A DNA stretch of 64,000 bases from Blastococcus tunisiensis (GCF_900112815.1 NZ_FOND01000006.1:128216-192215); one strand, 5' to 3'; shown: positions 26,783-35,182, counted from the first letter of the stretch. The notes: generated from the sequence alone by a model not told the origin. A program made the numbers and translations.

Positions 26783-27721
26783 ATGGCCGTCGACATCCAC
26801 CCGCTGGTCTCGCCCTGGGGCCGGTTCGGGCTCTACAGCTTCTTCCTCGACGCTCCGGAGCCGGCGATCGTCGACACCGGCGTCGCCTCCTCCCCCGCCG
26901 AGGGCATGGCTCCGGCACTCGAGGCCCTCGGCCGGCGGATCGAGGACGTCCGCTGGATCCTGCTCACCCACGGGCACGTCGACCACGTCGGCGGCGCGCA
27001 CGCGCTGTGGGAGCTGACCGGCCGCCGCGCGCAGGTGGTGATCGCCGAGGCCGACGCGCGCTACCTGCGCTCCCGCCGCGCGCACGTGCAGAACTATCTG
27101 GACGTGCGGGCGCGGTACCTGTCCGACCCGGAGGCCGAAGAGAAGCAGACCGGCATGGCGTCCGGCGCGATCTCCGGTGAGATGGAGCCGCACGTGCTCG
27201 TCCGCGGGGGCGAGACGCTGTCCCTGGGCGGCGACGTCACCGTCTCGGTGCACGCGATCCCGGGCCACACCGCCGGCTCGGTCGCCTACGTCGTCGACGG
27301 TCAGGACGACGTCTTCGTCGGTGACGCGGTCCAGGTGCACGGAGCGGCCAACGGCTTCCCCGGGTACGAGGACCCGCGGGCCTACCGGTCGAGCCTCGAG
27401 CACCTGCGCGACGTCGTCCGGCCGCGGCACCTGTACCTCGGCCATCCGTACCGGACCGCCGAGGGCGTGCCGTACGGCGTCGAGCTCGACCGGGTGCAGG
27501 CGCAGGAGGCGCTGCAGGGCAGCCTCGACATCGAGGCGCGCATCGCCGCGGCCGCGGGCCAGCACCCGCCGCAGGACGACGACTCGACGTACTCGCCGTT
27601 CGCCGGGGTCGCCGACGAGCTCGGCTACACCGGCGACCCCACACTCGAGCCGTCGCCGTTCTTCACGACGCTGCACGGCTACCGCACCCTGCACGAGAAG
27701 GAGTGGCGCACGCATGCCTGA
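26783..27721 (+). CDS. MBL-fold metallo-hydrolase
   Basis: The 312-residue metallo-beta-lactamase-fold protein has the zinc motif THGHVDHVGG near residue 62, PGHTAGS near 158 and DVFVGDAV near 175, with a distal His in LGHPYR. This is the glyoxalase II/lactonase-like class acting on thioesters or lactones. The gene overlaps the following CocE hydrolase by 8 bp. No signal peptide, so cytoplasmic. Confidence 0.88.
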   Translation: MAVDIHPLVSPWGRFGLYSFFLDAPEPAIVDTGVASSPAEGMAPALEALGRRIEDVRWILLTHGHVDHVGGAHALWELTGRRAQVVIAEADARYLRSRRAHVQNYLDVRARYLSDPEAEEKQTGMASGAISGEMEPHVLVRGGETLSLGGDVTVSVHAIPGHTAGSVAYVVDGQDDVFVGDAVQVHGAANGFPGYEDPRAYRSSLEHLRDVVRPRHLYLGHPYRTAEGVPYGVELDRVQAQEALQGSLDIEARIAAAAGQHPPQDDDSTYSPFAGVADELGYTGDPTLEPSPFFTTLHGYRTLHEKEWRTHA

Positions 27722-29447
27722 CATCCGTCGGATCGAGGCGGGCGGGCAGCAGATCGCCGTCCGCAAGGACCTGCGGGTCCCGATGCGCGACGGCGTCGCG
27801 CTGGCCGCCGACGCCTATGCCGGCGTCGAGGACAGGCCCCGCCCGGCCCTGGTGGCGCTCAGCCCCTACGGCAAGGAACTGCAGGCCCTTGCGCTCACCA
27901 TGCCGCCGCAGCGACGGCCCAGTCCGATGTGGGACGGCTGCATCGAGGCCGGCGACATCGCCCGCGTCGTCGCCGAGGACTACGTCCACGTCATCGGCGA
28001 CCTGCGCGGTTCCGGGGCGTCGGAGGGGACGCACGTCGGCAACTACAACGCCGGCGGCGTGCCGCTGGGCCAGGACGCCTACGACTTCATCGAGTGGGTC
28101 GCCGCGCAGCCGTGGTGCGACGGCAACGTCGGCATGATCGGCATCTCCTACTACGGGTCGATGCAGGTGCTGGCCGCCGCCGAGCGGCCGCCGTCGCTCA
28201 AGGCCATCTTCGTCAGCGGCGGGCACTTCGACTTCTACGAGACGACCTACCACGGCGGCGTCATGTGGTTCATGCCACGGGCCGCGCGCGAAGGCCGGGG
28301 CGGTGACTCCGGCTGGGCGTTCACCGACCGGATCACCTCGCGGATGCTGGAGACGTACTCCGCCGACGAGGTCGCGAAGCGGGTCGCCGAGCGGCTCGCC
28401 GACCCCGACGTCGCCGCCTGGCCCAACCTCGTGCACGTGCTGCACTACCCGAAGCACCACGAGGCCTGGTTCGACATCGTGCTCAACGACCTCGACGGCG
28501 AGTGGTACGAGGAGCGCAACCCGATCAACCTGGCCCGGAGCATCGACATCCCGGTCCACCTGCAGATCGACCAGGGCCGTGGCTGGACCGTCGACGGCCA
28601 CATCGAGCTGTTCGAGACCCTGACGGGCCCGAAGAAGCTGGTCATCGGCTCCTACCCGCCCATGCAGTCGCGCCCCTGGGTCGAGGAGCACGACGAGATG
28701 TTCCGCTGGTACGAGTACTGGCTGAAGGGCGTCGACAACGGGGTCATGGACGAGCCGCCGGTCAGCGTGTTCGTCGAGGGATCCCGCGAGGTGGTCACCG
28801 CCTCCCAGTGGCCGCCGAAGGGGGTCGAGCACCGCCCGCTGTACCTGCGCCCCCGCGGGAAGCTGGCCGCCCGGGCGGAGCTCATGGGCCCCGAGCACGC
28901 GGCCCCGGACGGCTTCTACCAGGCCCCGCTCACGGTGACCGACGAGGTGCAGCTCGTCAGCTGGAGCACCCCACCGGTCGAGGAGCCGACGGAGCTGATC
29001 GGTACCGGCGCCGCGCACCTGTTCGTCGAGATCGACCAGCCGGACACCAACTTCATCCTCCGGCTGTGGGACACCGCCCCGGACGGGAGACGCCAGCTCC
29101 TCACCACCGGGTACCTCAAGGCCTCGCACCGGGAGCTGGACGAGGAGCGGTCCACCGAGGGCAACCCGTACCACCCGCACACGCGGGCGGTTCCGGTGGA
29201 GCCCGGGGTGATCGAGGAGTACGTGCTGCGGCTCTACCCGTTCGCGGCGACGGTCCTGCCCGGTCACCGGCTGGTGGCCGAGCTGTCCAACGACGAGCCG
29301 CTGGCCGACGAGCACAACTCGCTGCTGCCACCGGACGCCTTCCACCTGCCCGTGGGCCGGCCGGTGACGCACAAGATCTACCGCGACGCCGAGCACCCGT
29401 CGCGGCTCGTGCTGCCCTTCACCACCCCGTCGGCGGCGGCCGGGTAG
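27714..29447 (+). CDS. CocE/NonD family hydrolase (X-Pro dipeptidyl-peptidase-like esterase)
   Basis: The 577-residue protein is started at the ATG giving MPDIRRIEAG, inside the MBL gene's end. The alpha/beta hydrolase half has the oxyanion Tyr block LVALSPYGKE, the nucleophile motif GMIGISYYGSMQ near residue 140, and LQIDQGRGW. The C-terminal jelly-roll (LFVEIDQPDTNFILRLWD ... HRLVAELSNDE) is typical of cocaine esterase relatives. It cleaves esters or amides. It is the last gene of the P450 operon; a strong stem-loop follows. Confidence 0.88.
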   Translation: MPDIRRIEAGGQQIAVRKDLRVPMRDGVALAADAYAGVEDRPRPALVALSPYGKELQALALTMPPQRRPSPMWDGCIEAGDIARVVAEDYVHVIGDLRGSGASEGTHVGNYNAGGVPLGQDAYDFIEWVAAQPWCDGNVGMIGISYYGSMQVLAAAERPPSLKAIFVSGGHFDFYETTYHGGVMWFMPRAAREGRGGDSGWAFTDRITSRMLETYSADEVAKRVAERLADPDVAAWPNLVHVLHYPKHHEAWFDIVLNDLDGEWYEERNPINLARSIDIPVHLQIDQGRGWTVDGHIELFETLTGPKKLVIGSYPPMQSRPWVEEHDEMFRWYEYWLKGVDNGVMDEPPVSVFVEGSREVVTASQWPPKGVEHRPLYLRPRGKLAARAELMGPEHAAPDGFYQAPLTVTDEVQLVSWSTPPVEEPTELIGTGAAHLFVEIDQPDTNFILRLWDTAPDGRRQLLTTGYLKASHRELDEERSTEGNPYHPHTRAVPVEPGVIEEYVLRLYPFAATVLPGHRLVAELSNDEPLADEHNSLLPPDAFHLPVGRPVTHKIYRDAEHPSRLVLPFTTPSAAAG

Positions 29448-29472
29448 CCCGCCGACCGGCCACGCCTGGCAT

Positions 29473-29507
29473 GGCCGCGACGTCCAGCACCCCGGGACGT
29501 CGCGGCC
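29473..29507 (+). terminator. Strong stem-loop after the P450-CocE operon
   Basis: GGCCGCGACGTCC (29473-29485) and GGACGTCGCGGCC (29495-29507) form a perfect 13-bp stem around a 9-nt loop, 25 bp after the CocE stop. No T-run follows, as is common for high-GC actinobacterial terminators. It separates the hydrolase operon from the promoter region of the ABC transporter. Confidence 0.65.
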
Positions 29508-29595
29508 GCCGGCATGCCCGCACGTGCCTCTGACCAGCGGGTTCGCCGCCGCGGCCGCCGTTCCCGAGTTGTGACACGACGTATCGGCGCTGCTA

Positions 29596-29615
29596 TTGAC
29601 ACTGTGTCTAGTCAA
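29596..29615. promoter_or_regulatory. Candidate TetR operator upstream of the ABC transporter
   Basis: TTGACACTGTGTCTAGTCAA contains the perfect palindrome GACAC-T-GTGTC (29598-29608) and outer TTGAC...GTCAA arms. Its first 15 bases match the site upstream of the P450 operon at 11 of 15 positions. It lies 58-77 bp before the permease GTG. An AT-richer stretch, unusual here, surrounds it (29570-29640), consistent with a promoter. The nearby TetR gene at 33626 is the probable regulator. Confidence 0.55.
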
Positions 29616-29672
29616 CTGTCAGCCTGTCTCGACTGTTAGCTCCGCCACAACGACGCGCCGCAGGAGGCCGCC

Positions 29673-30713
29673 GTGCCCGCCGTACCCGCACCCGCTCCGA
29701 CGCCCGCCCCCGCGGCGCCGCCGGAGACCCACGAGGCGCCCGCAGCCCCTGGCCGCTCCAGTGGCCCGTCGCCGGTCGGCATGTTCGCCTCCCGCTTCGC
29801 CGTCATCGGGGTCTGGCTGGCGCTGATCGCCGTCTACGGCGTGCTGAGGCCCGACACGTTCCTCACCACCGGCACCTTCCAGACGATCTTCGGCAGCCAG
29901 CTCGCGCTGGTGTTCCTCACCGCCGCCCTGCTGTGCACCATCTGCGTCGGCGAGTTCGTCGACCTCTCCGTCGCCTCCGTGCTCGGGCTGTCGGCCACGC
30001 TGCTCCCGGTCCTGGTCGTCGACCACGGGTGGAACGTCTGGGCGGCCTCCGTCGCCGCCGTCGCGGCCGGCGCCCTCGTGGGCGCGGTCAACGGCTTCCT
30101 CGTCGTCCGGCTGGGCGTGAACACCATCGTCGTCACCCTCGGCATGGGCACCCTGCTGCTCGGCGTCGCACTCTGGATGACGAACCTGACCGCGAAGAGC
30201 GGGCTGCCGCGGGAGTTCGGCGAGGTCTCGCTGTACCGCGTGGCCGGCCTGCCACTCGGCTTCTACTGGGGCCTGGCCCTCATGCTGGTGTTCGGCTACG
30301 TGCTCGCCGTCACCCCGCTCGGCCGCAACATGCGCTTCGTCGGGGCCAACCGCGAGGTCAGCCGGCTCGCCGGGGTGCGGGTCGACCGCATCCGGTTCGG
30401 CGCGTTCGTCGCCGCCGGGACCATCTGCGGGCTCGGCGGCGTGCTCGCCGCCGCGGCCGTGGGCGGCTTCGACCCGACGACGTCGCAGAGCTACCTGCTG
30501 CCCACCTTCGCCGCGACGTTCCTCGGCACCGCGGTGCTGCAGCCGGGCCGGTTCAACCCGCTCGGGACGCTCATCGCCGTCTACTTCCTGGCCACCGGCA
30601 TCCTCGGCCTCAACCTGCTCGGCTACACCGGCTGGGTCACCAGCGTCTTCTACGGCGGGGTCCTCGTCGTCGCCGTGACCGTCTCCTCGCTGCTGCACCG
30701 CCGCGCCGGCTGA
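29673..30713 (+). CDS. ABC transporter permease, ribose/branched sugar type
   Basis: The 346-residue protein has an Ala/Pro-rich cytoplasmic head (about 40 residues) followed by about nine hydrophobic segments. RbsC-type permease motifs include VGEFVDLSVASVLGL, GAVNGFLVVRLGVNTIVVTLGMGT and GANREVSRLAGVRVDRIRF (the loop contacting the ATPase). The start is GTG after CAGGAGG. It heads an importer operon of permease, binding protein and ATPase. Only one permease is encoded, so a homodimer is expected. Confidence 0.88.
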   Translation: MPAVPAPAPTPAPAAPPETHEAPAAPGRSSGPSPVGMFASRFAVIGVWLALIAVYGVLRPDTFLTTGTFQTIFGSQLALVFLTAALLCTICVGEFVDLSVASVLGLSATLLPVLVVDHGWNVWAASVAAVAAGALVGAVNGFLVVRLGVNTIVVTLGMGTLLLGVALWMTNLTAKSGLPREFGEVSLYRVAGLPLGFYWGLALMLVFGYVLAVTPLGRNMRFVGANREVSRLAGVRVDRIRFGAFVAAGTICGLGGVLAAAAVGGFDPTTSQSYLLPTFAATFLGTAVLQPGRFNPLGTLIAVYFLATGILGLNLLGYTGWVTSVFYGGVLVVAVTVSSLLHRRAG

Positions 30714-30778
30714 CCCTCCCCGCACCCGCACTCCCCTCCCCCTGGGCACTGCCGCCCACGTCGAAAGGTGATCCCCCC

Positions 30779-31933
30779 ATGCGCACTCGCCGGTACGGCT
30801 CCACCGGGGCTGCGGCCCTCGCGGTCGCCCTGCTCGCCGCCTGCTCCTCCGGCACCACCGATGCCTCCGGCGGGTCGGACGGCGGCGCCAGCGCCGACGG
30901 CCCGCTCGCCGAGGTGGTGGCCGACGTCGACGCCGCCGCCCAGGCCCGGGACACCTTCGCGGTCCCCAGCGAGCCGGTCGACGTCTCCGGCTGGGAAGGG
31001 AGGACGGTCTACTACGTGCCGATCACCGCGCAGATCAGCGTCTTCCAGGTGTACGGCGAGAAGATCGGCGAGGCGCTCGAGACCGTCGGCGCCGACCTGC
31101 AGATCTGCGACGGCGGCTCCAACCCCTCGCAGATCTCCGGCTGCATCGACCAGGCGGTCGGCGCCTCGGCCGCCGCGATCATCACCGACAACGTGCCCTA
31201 CGGGATGGCCGCCAACGCCCTGGACGGCGCACGGTCCGCCGGCATCCCGGTGCTCATCGCCAACCAGCTCCCCGACCCGGCGCACCCGGCCGACGAGTCG
31301 CTGGCCTACGTCGAGGGCCCCGCCACGGAGATGATCACCAGCGTCGCCGACTGGGTGGTCGCCGACTCCGACGGCGAGGCCACCGTCGTGCTGCAGAAGG
31401 TGACCGACAACCCCTCGACCATCGCCTGGGCAGAGGCGGCCGAGCAGCGGATCGACGAGCGCTGCCCGGACTGCACCGTCGTCGTCAACGAGGTCTCGGC
31501 GTCGAACTTCCCGCTGATCCCGTCGTCGACCAGCTCGGCACTCCTCGCCAATCCCGACGCGCGTTACGTGCTGGCCGAGTTCGAGCACTTCGTGCAGCCC
31601 ACCCTCGGCGGCATCCAGCAGAGCCCGAACGCCGCCGACATCAAGATCGTGGCCAGCGCCGCGACCCTGAGCGGACTGCAGATGCTCGCCGACGGCGCCC
31701 AGCTGCACGCCGACGCCGGGCAGAACTTCGCGTTCCAGGGCTGGGCCACCGCCGACGCGCTGTTCCGCCTCGTGGCCGGCCAGGAGATCCCGGAGTACGA
31801 CTACTCCTTCCGCCTGTTCACGCAGGACAACGTCGCCGACCTCGACCTCAGCGACGAGGGCCAGGCGTCGGGCTCCTGGTACGGCCCGACCGACTACGCC
31901 GACGAGTTCGCAGCGCTCTGGGTCGAGGGGTGA
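30779..31933 (+). CDS. Sugar-type ABC transporter substrate-binding lipoprotein
   Basis: The 384-residue protein has a signal peptide ending in a lipobox (LLAACSS, Cys22). The mature part is a periplasmic-binding-protein type I fold: YYVPITAQISVFQVYGEKI, CIDQAVGASAAAIITDNVPYG and GIPVLIANQLPD. Ligand class is usually sugar, but homologues in aromatic catabolic islands may bind other molecules. It lies between the permease and ATPase genes and overlaps the latter by 4 bp. Confidence 0.88.
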   Translation: MRTRRYGSTGAAALAVALLAACSSGTTDASGGSDGGASADGPLAEVVADVDAAAQARDTFAVPSEPVDVSGWEGRTVYYVPITAQISVFQVYGEKIGEALETVGADLQICDGGSNPSQISGCIDQAVGASAAAIITDNVPYGMAANALDGARSAGIPVLIANQLPDPAHPADESLAYVEGPATEMITSVADWVVADSDGEATVVLQKVTDNPSTIAWAEAAEQRIDERCPDCTVVVNEVSASNFPLIPSSTSSALLANPDARYVLAEFEHFVQPTLGGIQQSPNAADIKIVASAATLSGLQMLADGAQLHADAGQNFAFQGWATADALFRLVAGQEIPEYDYSFRLFTQDNVADLDLSDEGQASGSWYGPTDYADEFAALWVEG

Positions 31934-33543
31934 GCCTCGCCGGAACCGCCGAACGCGGGCCCTCCCCGGCCGGGAGCTCCCTGACCGGAGCCCGCCTGGA
32001 GGTCCGGTCGGTCTCCAAGACCTTCGGCCGCCACCAGGCGCTGTCCGCGGTGTCGCTGGAGGTGGCGCCCGGCGAGATCCACGGGCTCATCGGGCAGAAC
32101 GGCTCCGGCAAGTCCACCCTCGCCAAGATCCTCACCGGGTACCACGCGCCCGATCCCGGCGGACAGGTCCTGGTGGACGGGCAGCAGCTGCGGCTGCCCG
32201 TCCGCCCCCGCGAGGCCGCGGTGCGCGGACTCGCGGTGGTCCACCAGAGCCTGGGCCTGGTCGACGACCTCACCGTGGTGGAGAACCTCCGGGTGGGCCG
32301 GTTCCGTGCGAACCGGCTCACCCGGGCCATCCGCTGGGACGACGAGCGCCGGGACGCCGAGGCGGTGCTCGAGCGCCTCGGCCGACCGGTGCGGCTGGAC
32401 GTCCGCGTGGCCGAGCTCTCCGAGGAGGAACGGGCGACGGTCGCCATCGCGCGCGCCCTGCAGGACGCCACGCCCGGGCGGGGGCTCGTCGTCTTCGACG
32501 AGTCCACCCGCTCGCTGAGCCGGGCCAGCCTCGAGCACTTCTACGACCTGCTCGAGGACGTCGTCGCCACCGGGACGGCGGCGCTGCTGATCAGCCACCA
32601 CATGGAGGAGGTGCTGGAGGCGACCGACCGGGTGACCGTGCTCCGCGACGGGGTGGTCGTCGAGGGCGGGCTCCCCACCGCGGGCCTGACCGAGAACGAC
32701 CTCGTGCGGGCGATCATGGGGCGCTCGCTCGAGCAGCTCCCCGCCCGCCCGGCCTGCCCCCGTCGCCGCGTCGGCGACGCCGTCACCGTCCGGGGCCTCC
32801 GTGGAGAGCTCCTGGACGGCGTCGACCTCGAGCTGCACCCCGGCGAGGTGGTCGGGGTGACCGGTCTGGCCGGGTCGGGCCACGACGAGCTGCCCTACCT
32901 GCTCACCGGCGCCCGTCCGGCCCGGGACGGCACCCTGCAGCTCGGCGACGACACGCACGATCTGGCGCGCTTCGAGGTCGGGACGGCGATGGCGGCCGGG
33001 GTGGCGCTGGTCCCGGAGGGCCGCGAGCACGCCGGCCTGGCGCTGGACCTCACCGTGGCCGACAACGTGCTGCTGCCGCGGCGCCGCTCCCGCTCCGCCG
33101 TCCTGCCGGTCGAGCGGTCGGCCGAGACCGCCGTCGTCGGCGAGTGGGTGCAGCGGCTCGACGTCCGTCCCCCGGACCCGGCGCAGGTCGTCGGGAAGCT
33201 CAGCGGTGGCAACCAGCAGAAGGTGCTGCTCGCCAAGTGGCTGGCCACCGCCCCTCGGCTGCTCGTCCTGCACGAGCCGACCCAGGCGGTGGACGTGGGT
33301 GCCCGCCGGACGATCGGCGAGGCCGTCCGCCGGGCGGCGGACGAGGGCTGCGCCGTCCTCGTCGCGGGCACCGACGAGACCGAGCTGACCATGCTCTGCG
33401 ACCGGGTGCTGGTCTTCCGGGACGGTCGCCCGGCGGCCGAGCTGACCGGGGACTTCACGCCCGACGAGGTCGTCGAGGCGATCTTCTCCGGGCACATCCG
33501 CAAGCGGCTGCGGTCGGCGTCCCCGCCGGCCGGGGACGGTTGA
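31930..33543 (+). CDS. Sugar-type ABC transporter ATP-binding protein (two NBDs)
   Basis: The 537-residue tandem ATPase of RbsA type. NBD1 has an intact Walker A (GQNGSGKST), but its signature is AELSEEERATVAIARAL and its Walker B ends VVFDEST. NBD2 has a degenerate Walker A (GLAGSGHDE), a canonical signature (LSGGNQQKVLLAKWL), and a Walker B with LVLHEPT, where His replaces the usual Asp. The GTG start overlaps the binding-protein stop. One composite active site seems functional. Confidence 0.88.
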   Translation: MSLAGTAERGPSPAGSSLTGARLEVRSVSKTFGRHQALSAVSLEVAPGEIHGLIGQNGSGKSTLAKILTGYHAPDPGGQVLVDGQQLRLPVRPREAAVRGLAVVHQSLGLVDDLTVVENLRVGRFRANRLTRAIRWDDERRDAEAVLERLGRPVRLDVRVAELSEEERATVAIARALQDATPGRGLVVFDESTRSLSRASLEHFYDLLEDVVATGTAALLISHHMEEVLEATDRVTVLRDGVVVEGGLPTAGLTENDLVRAIMGRSLEQLPARPACPRRRVGDAVTVRGLRGELLDGVDLELHPGEVVGVTGLAGSGHDELPYLLTGARPARDGTLQLGDDTHDLARFEVGTAMAAGVALVPEGREHAGLALDLTVADNVLLPRRRSRSAVLPVERSAETAVVGEWVQRLDVRPPDPAQVVGKLSGGNQQKVLLAKWLATAPRLLVLHEPTQAVDVGARRTIGEAVRRAADEGCAVLVAGTDETELTMLCDRVLVFRDGRPAAELTGDFTPDEVVEAIFSGHIRKRLRSASPPAGDG

Positions 33544-33560
33544 GGGTGCCGATGTCCCGG

Positions 33561-33599
33561 CCGTCGAGCCGGCACGCCCCCGCACCTGGGGCTCGACGG
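33561..33599 (+). terminator. Stem-loop after the ABC operon
   Basis: CCGTCGAGCC (33561-33570) and GGCTCGACGG (33590-33599) form a perfect 10-bp stem with a 19-nt loop, between the ATPase stop and the TetR start. There is no T-tract. It may attenuate or end the transporter transcript, or form part of the TetR gene's control region. Confidence 0.45.
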
Positions 33600-33625
33600 C
33601 GTTCCGCTCTGCCTAAGGTTGCGTC

Positions 33626-34210
33626 GTGAACCTCCGCCAAGCGCAGAAGCGCCTGACCAGCGAGCTGCTGCTCAAGGAGGGCCTGGCGCTGTTCGAGGCC
33701 AAGGGCTACGCGGCGACGACGATCGACGACATCGCCGCCGCCGCGGGCACCACCCGCCAGACCTTCTACCAGCACTTCGCCTCGAAGGCCGCGCTGATGA
33801 AGCAGCTCATCACCGCGGTCGACGAGCTGCTGATCGCCGTCGACGACCCGCGGCTGTCAGCCGTCGTCGAGTCCGGCGACCGGGCCAAGATCCACGCCTG
33901 GCTGGGCAAGAAGATCGACCAGTGGCCGGCGATCAAGCCCTACGTCACCGCCGCGCACGAGGCGGCCGCGCAGGACGCCGAGATCCAGGACGCCATCGAC
34001 GTCTGGTTCGAGAGCGCGATCACCGACATCCACCGGGGGCTGGACGCGGCGGACCGCTTCACCCCGTCCTCGCGCCGGGTGCGGGGCACCCTCGCCTTCG
34101 GCCAGCTGGAGTTCGCCTCGACACGGTGGATGCGGCACGGCTGGGACGTCGACCGCGACGAGACCCACGCCGTGCTCACCGAGTCCTGGCTCGCACTGCT
34201 CGTCGGCTGA
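33626..34210 (+). CDS. TetR/AcrR family transcriptional regulator
   Basis: The 194-residue repressor starts at GTG. The HTH reads LFEAKGYAATTIDDIAAAAGTTRQTFYQHFASKAALM; the ligand domain is alpha-helical (KIDQWPAIKPYVTAAHEAA). It lies directly after the importer operon and is the best candidate to recognise the twin TTGACA-N3-TGT sites at 20057 and 29596, which would tie uptake and degradation to the same inducer. Confidence 0.88.
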   Translation: MNLRQAQKRLTSELLLKEGLALFEAKGYAATTIDDIAAAAGTTRQTFYQHFASKAALMKQLITAVDELLIAVDDPRLSAVVESGDRAKIHAWLGKKIDQWPAIKPYVTAAHEAAAQDAEIQDAIDVWFESAITDIHRGLDAADRFTPSSRRVRGTLAFGQLEFASTRWMRHGWDVDRDETHAVLTESWLALLVG

Positions 34211-34239
34211 CCCGCCCGGGCCCCGCCTACGGTGGGCAC

Positions 34240-34638
34240 ATGACCGTCGCCCGGACCGCCGCCCGGTTGCTGCTCGGCGCGACCATGGTGGGCGCCGGGG
34301 TGCTGCACCTGACGGCCCAGCGCCAGGAGTTCCGGGCCCAGGTGCCCGAGTGGTTCCCCGTCGACGAGGACCTCACCGTGCTGGGCTCCGGCGTCGCCGA
34401 GATCGCCCTGGGCACGGCCTTCGTCCTGCTCCCCCGCCGGCGGCGGCTCGTCGGCGGGTTGCTGGCGGCGTTCTTCGTGGTGATCTTCCCGGGCAACGTC
34501 GCGCAGTACCTGGAGGGCACCGACGCGTTCGGACTCGACACCGACACCAAGCGCCTGGTCCGGCTCTTCTTCCAGCCGTTGCTCGTCCTCTGGGCCCTGT
34601 TCGGCGGCGGCTGGTTGCGGTCCCGCCGACACGGGTGA
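34240..34638 (+). CDS. DoxX-like membrane protein
   Basis: The 132-residue protein has four predicted membrane helices: ARLLLGATMVGAGVLHL, a second around 45-65, GLLAAFFVVIFPGNVAQYL, and FFQPLLVLWALFGGGWL. This matches small DoxX/DUF4267-type proteins, which can support quinone- or thiol-linked redox reactions at the membrane. ATG start; 29 bp after the TetR gene. It converges with the UGSC selenoprotein gene. Confidence 0.78.
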   Translation: MTVARTAARLLLGATMVGAGVLHLTAQRQEFRAQVPEWFPVDEDLTVLGSGVAEIALGTAFVLLPRRRRLVGGLLAAFFVVIFPGNVAQYLEGTDAFGLDTDTKRLVRLFFQPLLVLWALFGGGWLRSRRHG

Positions 34639-34669
34639 CCACCGGAAGGACCGATCCCCCGGCCGCGTT

Positions 34670-35182
34670 TCAGGCGGTCAGCGCGGCGACCACCTGCGGG
34701 TGGATCCGCTCGGCGGTGGCCCGCAGCTCCTCGTCCGTGCGGTCCTGCACCGGGTGCGGCACCAGCACGAACGGGGCCGGGAAGCCCAGCGCCTCGCCCT
34801 GCAGGCGGGCGGCGTCGGCGAAGGCCTCGCTGGCGAGGAAGAGACCCACCACGCCGCGGCGCTCGAGGTCGGCGATGTCGTGCACACTGCACGACGTGCA
34901 CGAGCCCTAATCGGCCAGCGCCTCGATGACCACCTCGCACTGCTCGGCGATCTCGTGCCGCAGGTCGACCGGCGCGGTCCGGGCGAACGTGGGCTTGCGG
35001 TACCGGTGCACCACGGCGCCGTCGGCGGTGAGCAGCTCCTCGAGACGGTCCAGGACCACGTCGCCCCGTGCCTTGCTGATGTCGAGCAGCCCCACGCGCC
35101 GGCCCCGCAGCGAGGACGGGCGGGGCAGCAGCTCGCGTGCCGACGTCTGCCGCTCGCCGGTCGGGTCCAGGACGGTTCTCAT
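34670..35182 (-). CDS. UGSC-family selenoprotein with selenocysteine encoded by UAG
   Basis: The 170-residue frame begins at ATG 35182 (MRTVLDPTGE), overlapping the upstream thioredoxin-like gene by ATGA, and ends at TGA 34670. Codon 92 is UAG (34907-34909), placed exactly where selenocysteine sits in the UGSC motif: E-A-L-A-D-[UAG]-G-S-C-T-S-C-S-V-H-D. Coding continues for 78 conserved-looking residues (GFPAPFVLVPHPVQDRTDEE). A hairpin of bacterial SECIS geometry follows the UAG. UAG-programmed selenocysteine is reported in Geodermatophilus and Blastococcus. A conventional gene caller would split or truncate this gene at 34907. Function is probably thiol/selenol redox chemistry; substrate unknown. 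Confidence 0.82.
34877..34895 (-). promoter_or_regulatory. Putative bacterial SECIS hairpin
   Basis: On the minus strand, 11 nt after the UAG, GTCGTGCA pairs perfectly with TGCACGAC around the loop GTG. That is an 8-bp stem whose apical loop begins with G, 19 nt from the recoded codon. These features fit the published bacterial SECIS pattern (loop about 16-37 nt after the codon, G at loop position 1 or 2). It lies inside the coding region, as bacterial SECIS elements do. Confidence 0.7.

Noticed and set aside
27663-29615. 650-residue minus-strand open frame opposite the CocE gene
   Set aside because: The translation is Val/Gly/Asp-rich with no domain, the usual mirror of a high-GC gene. The plus-strand CocE motifs are unambiguous.
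34670-34885. A separate 71-residue gene (MHDIADLER...) after the UAG
   Set aside because: Its first codon is an internal GTG, it has no Shine-Dalgarno, and it lies in the same frame as the upstream UGSC half with the motif split exactly at the UAG. Recoding explains it better.
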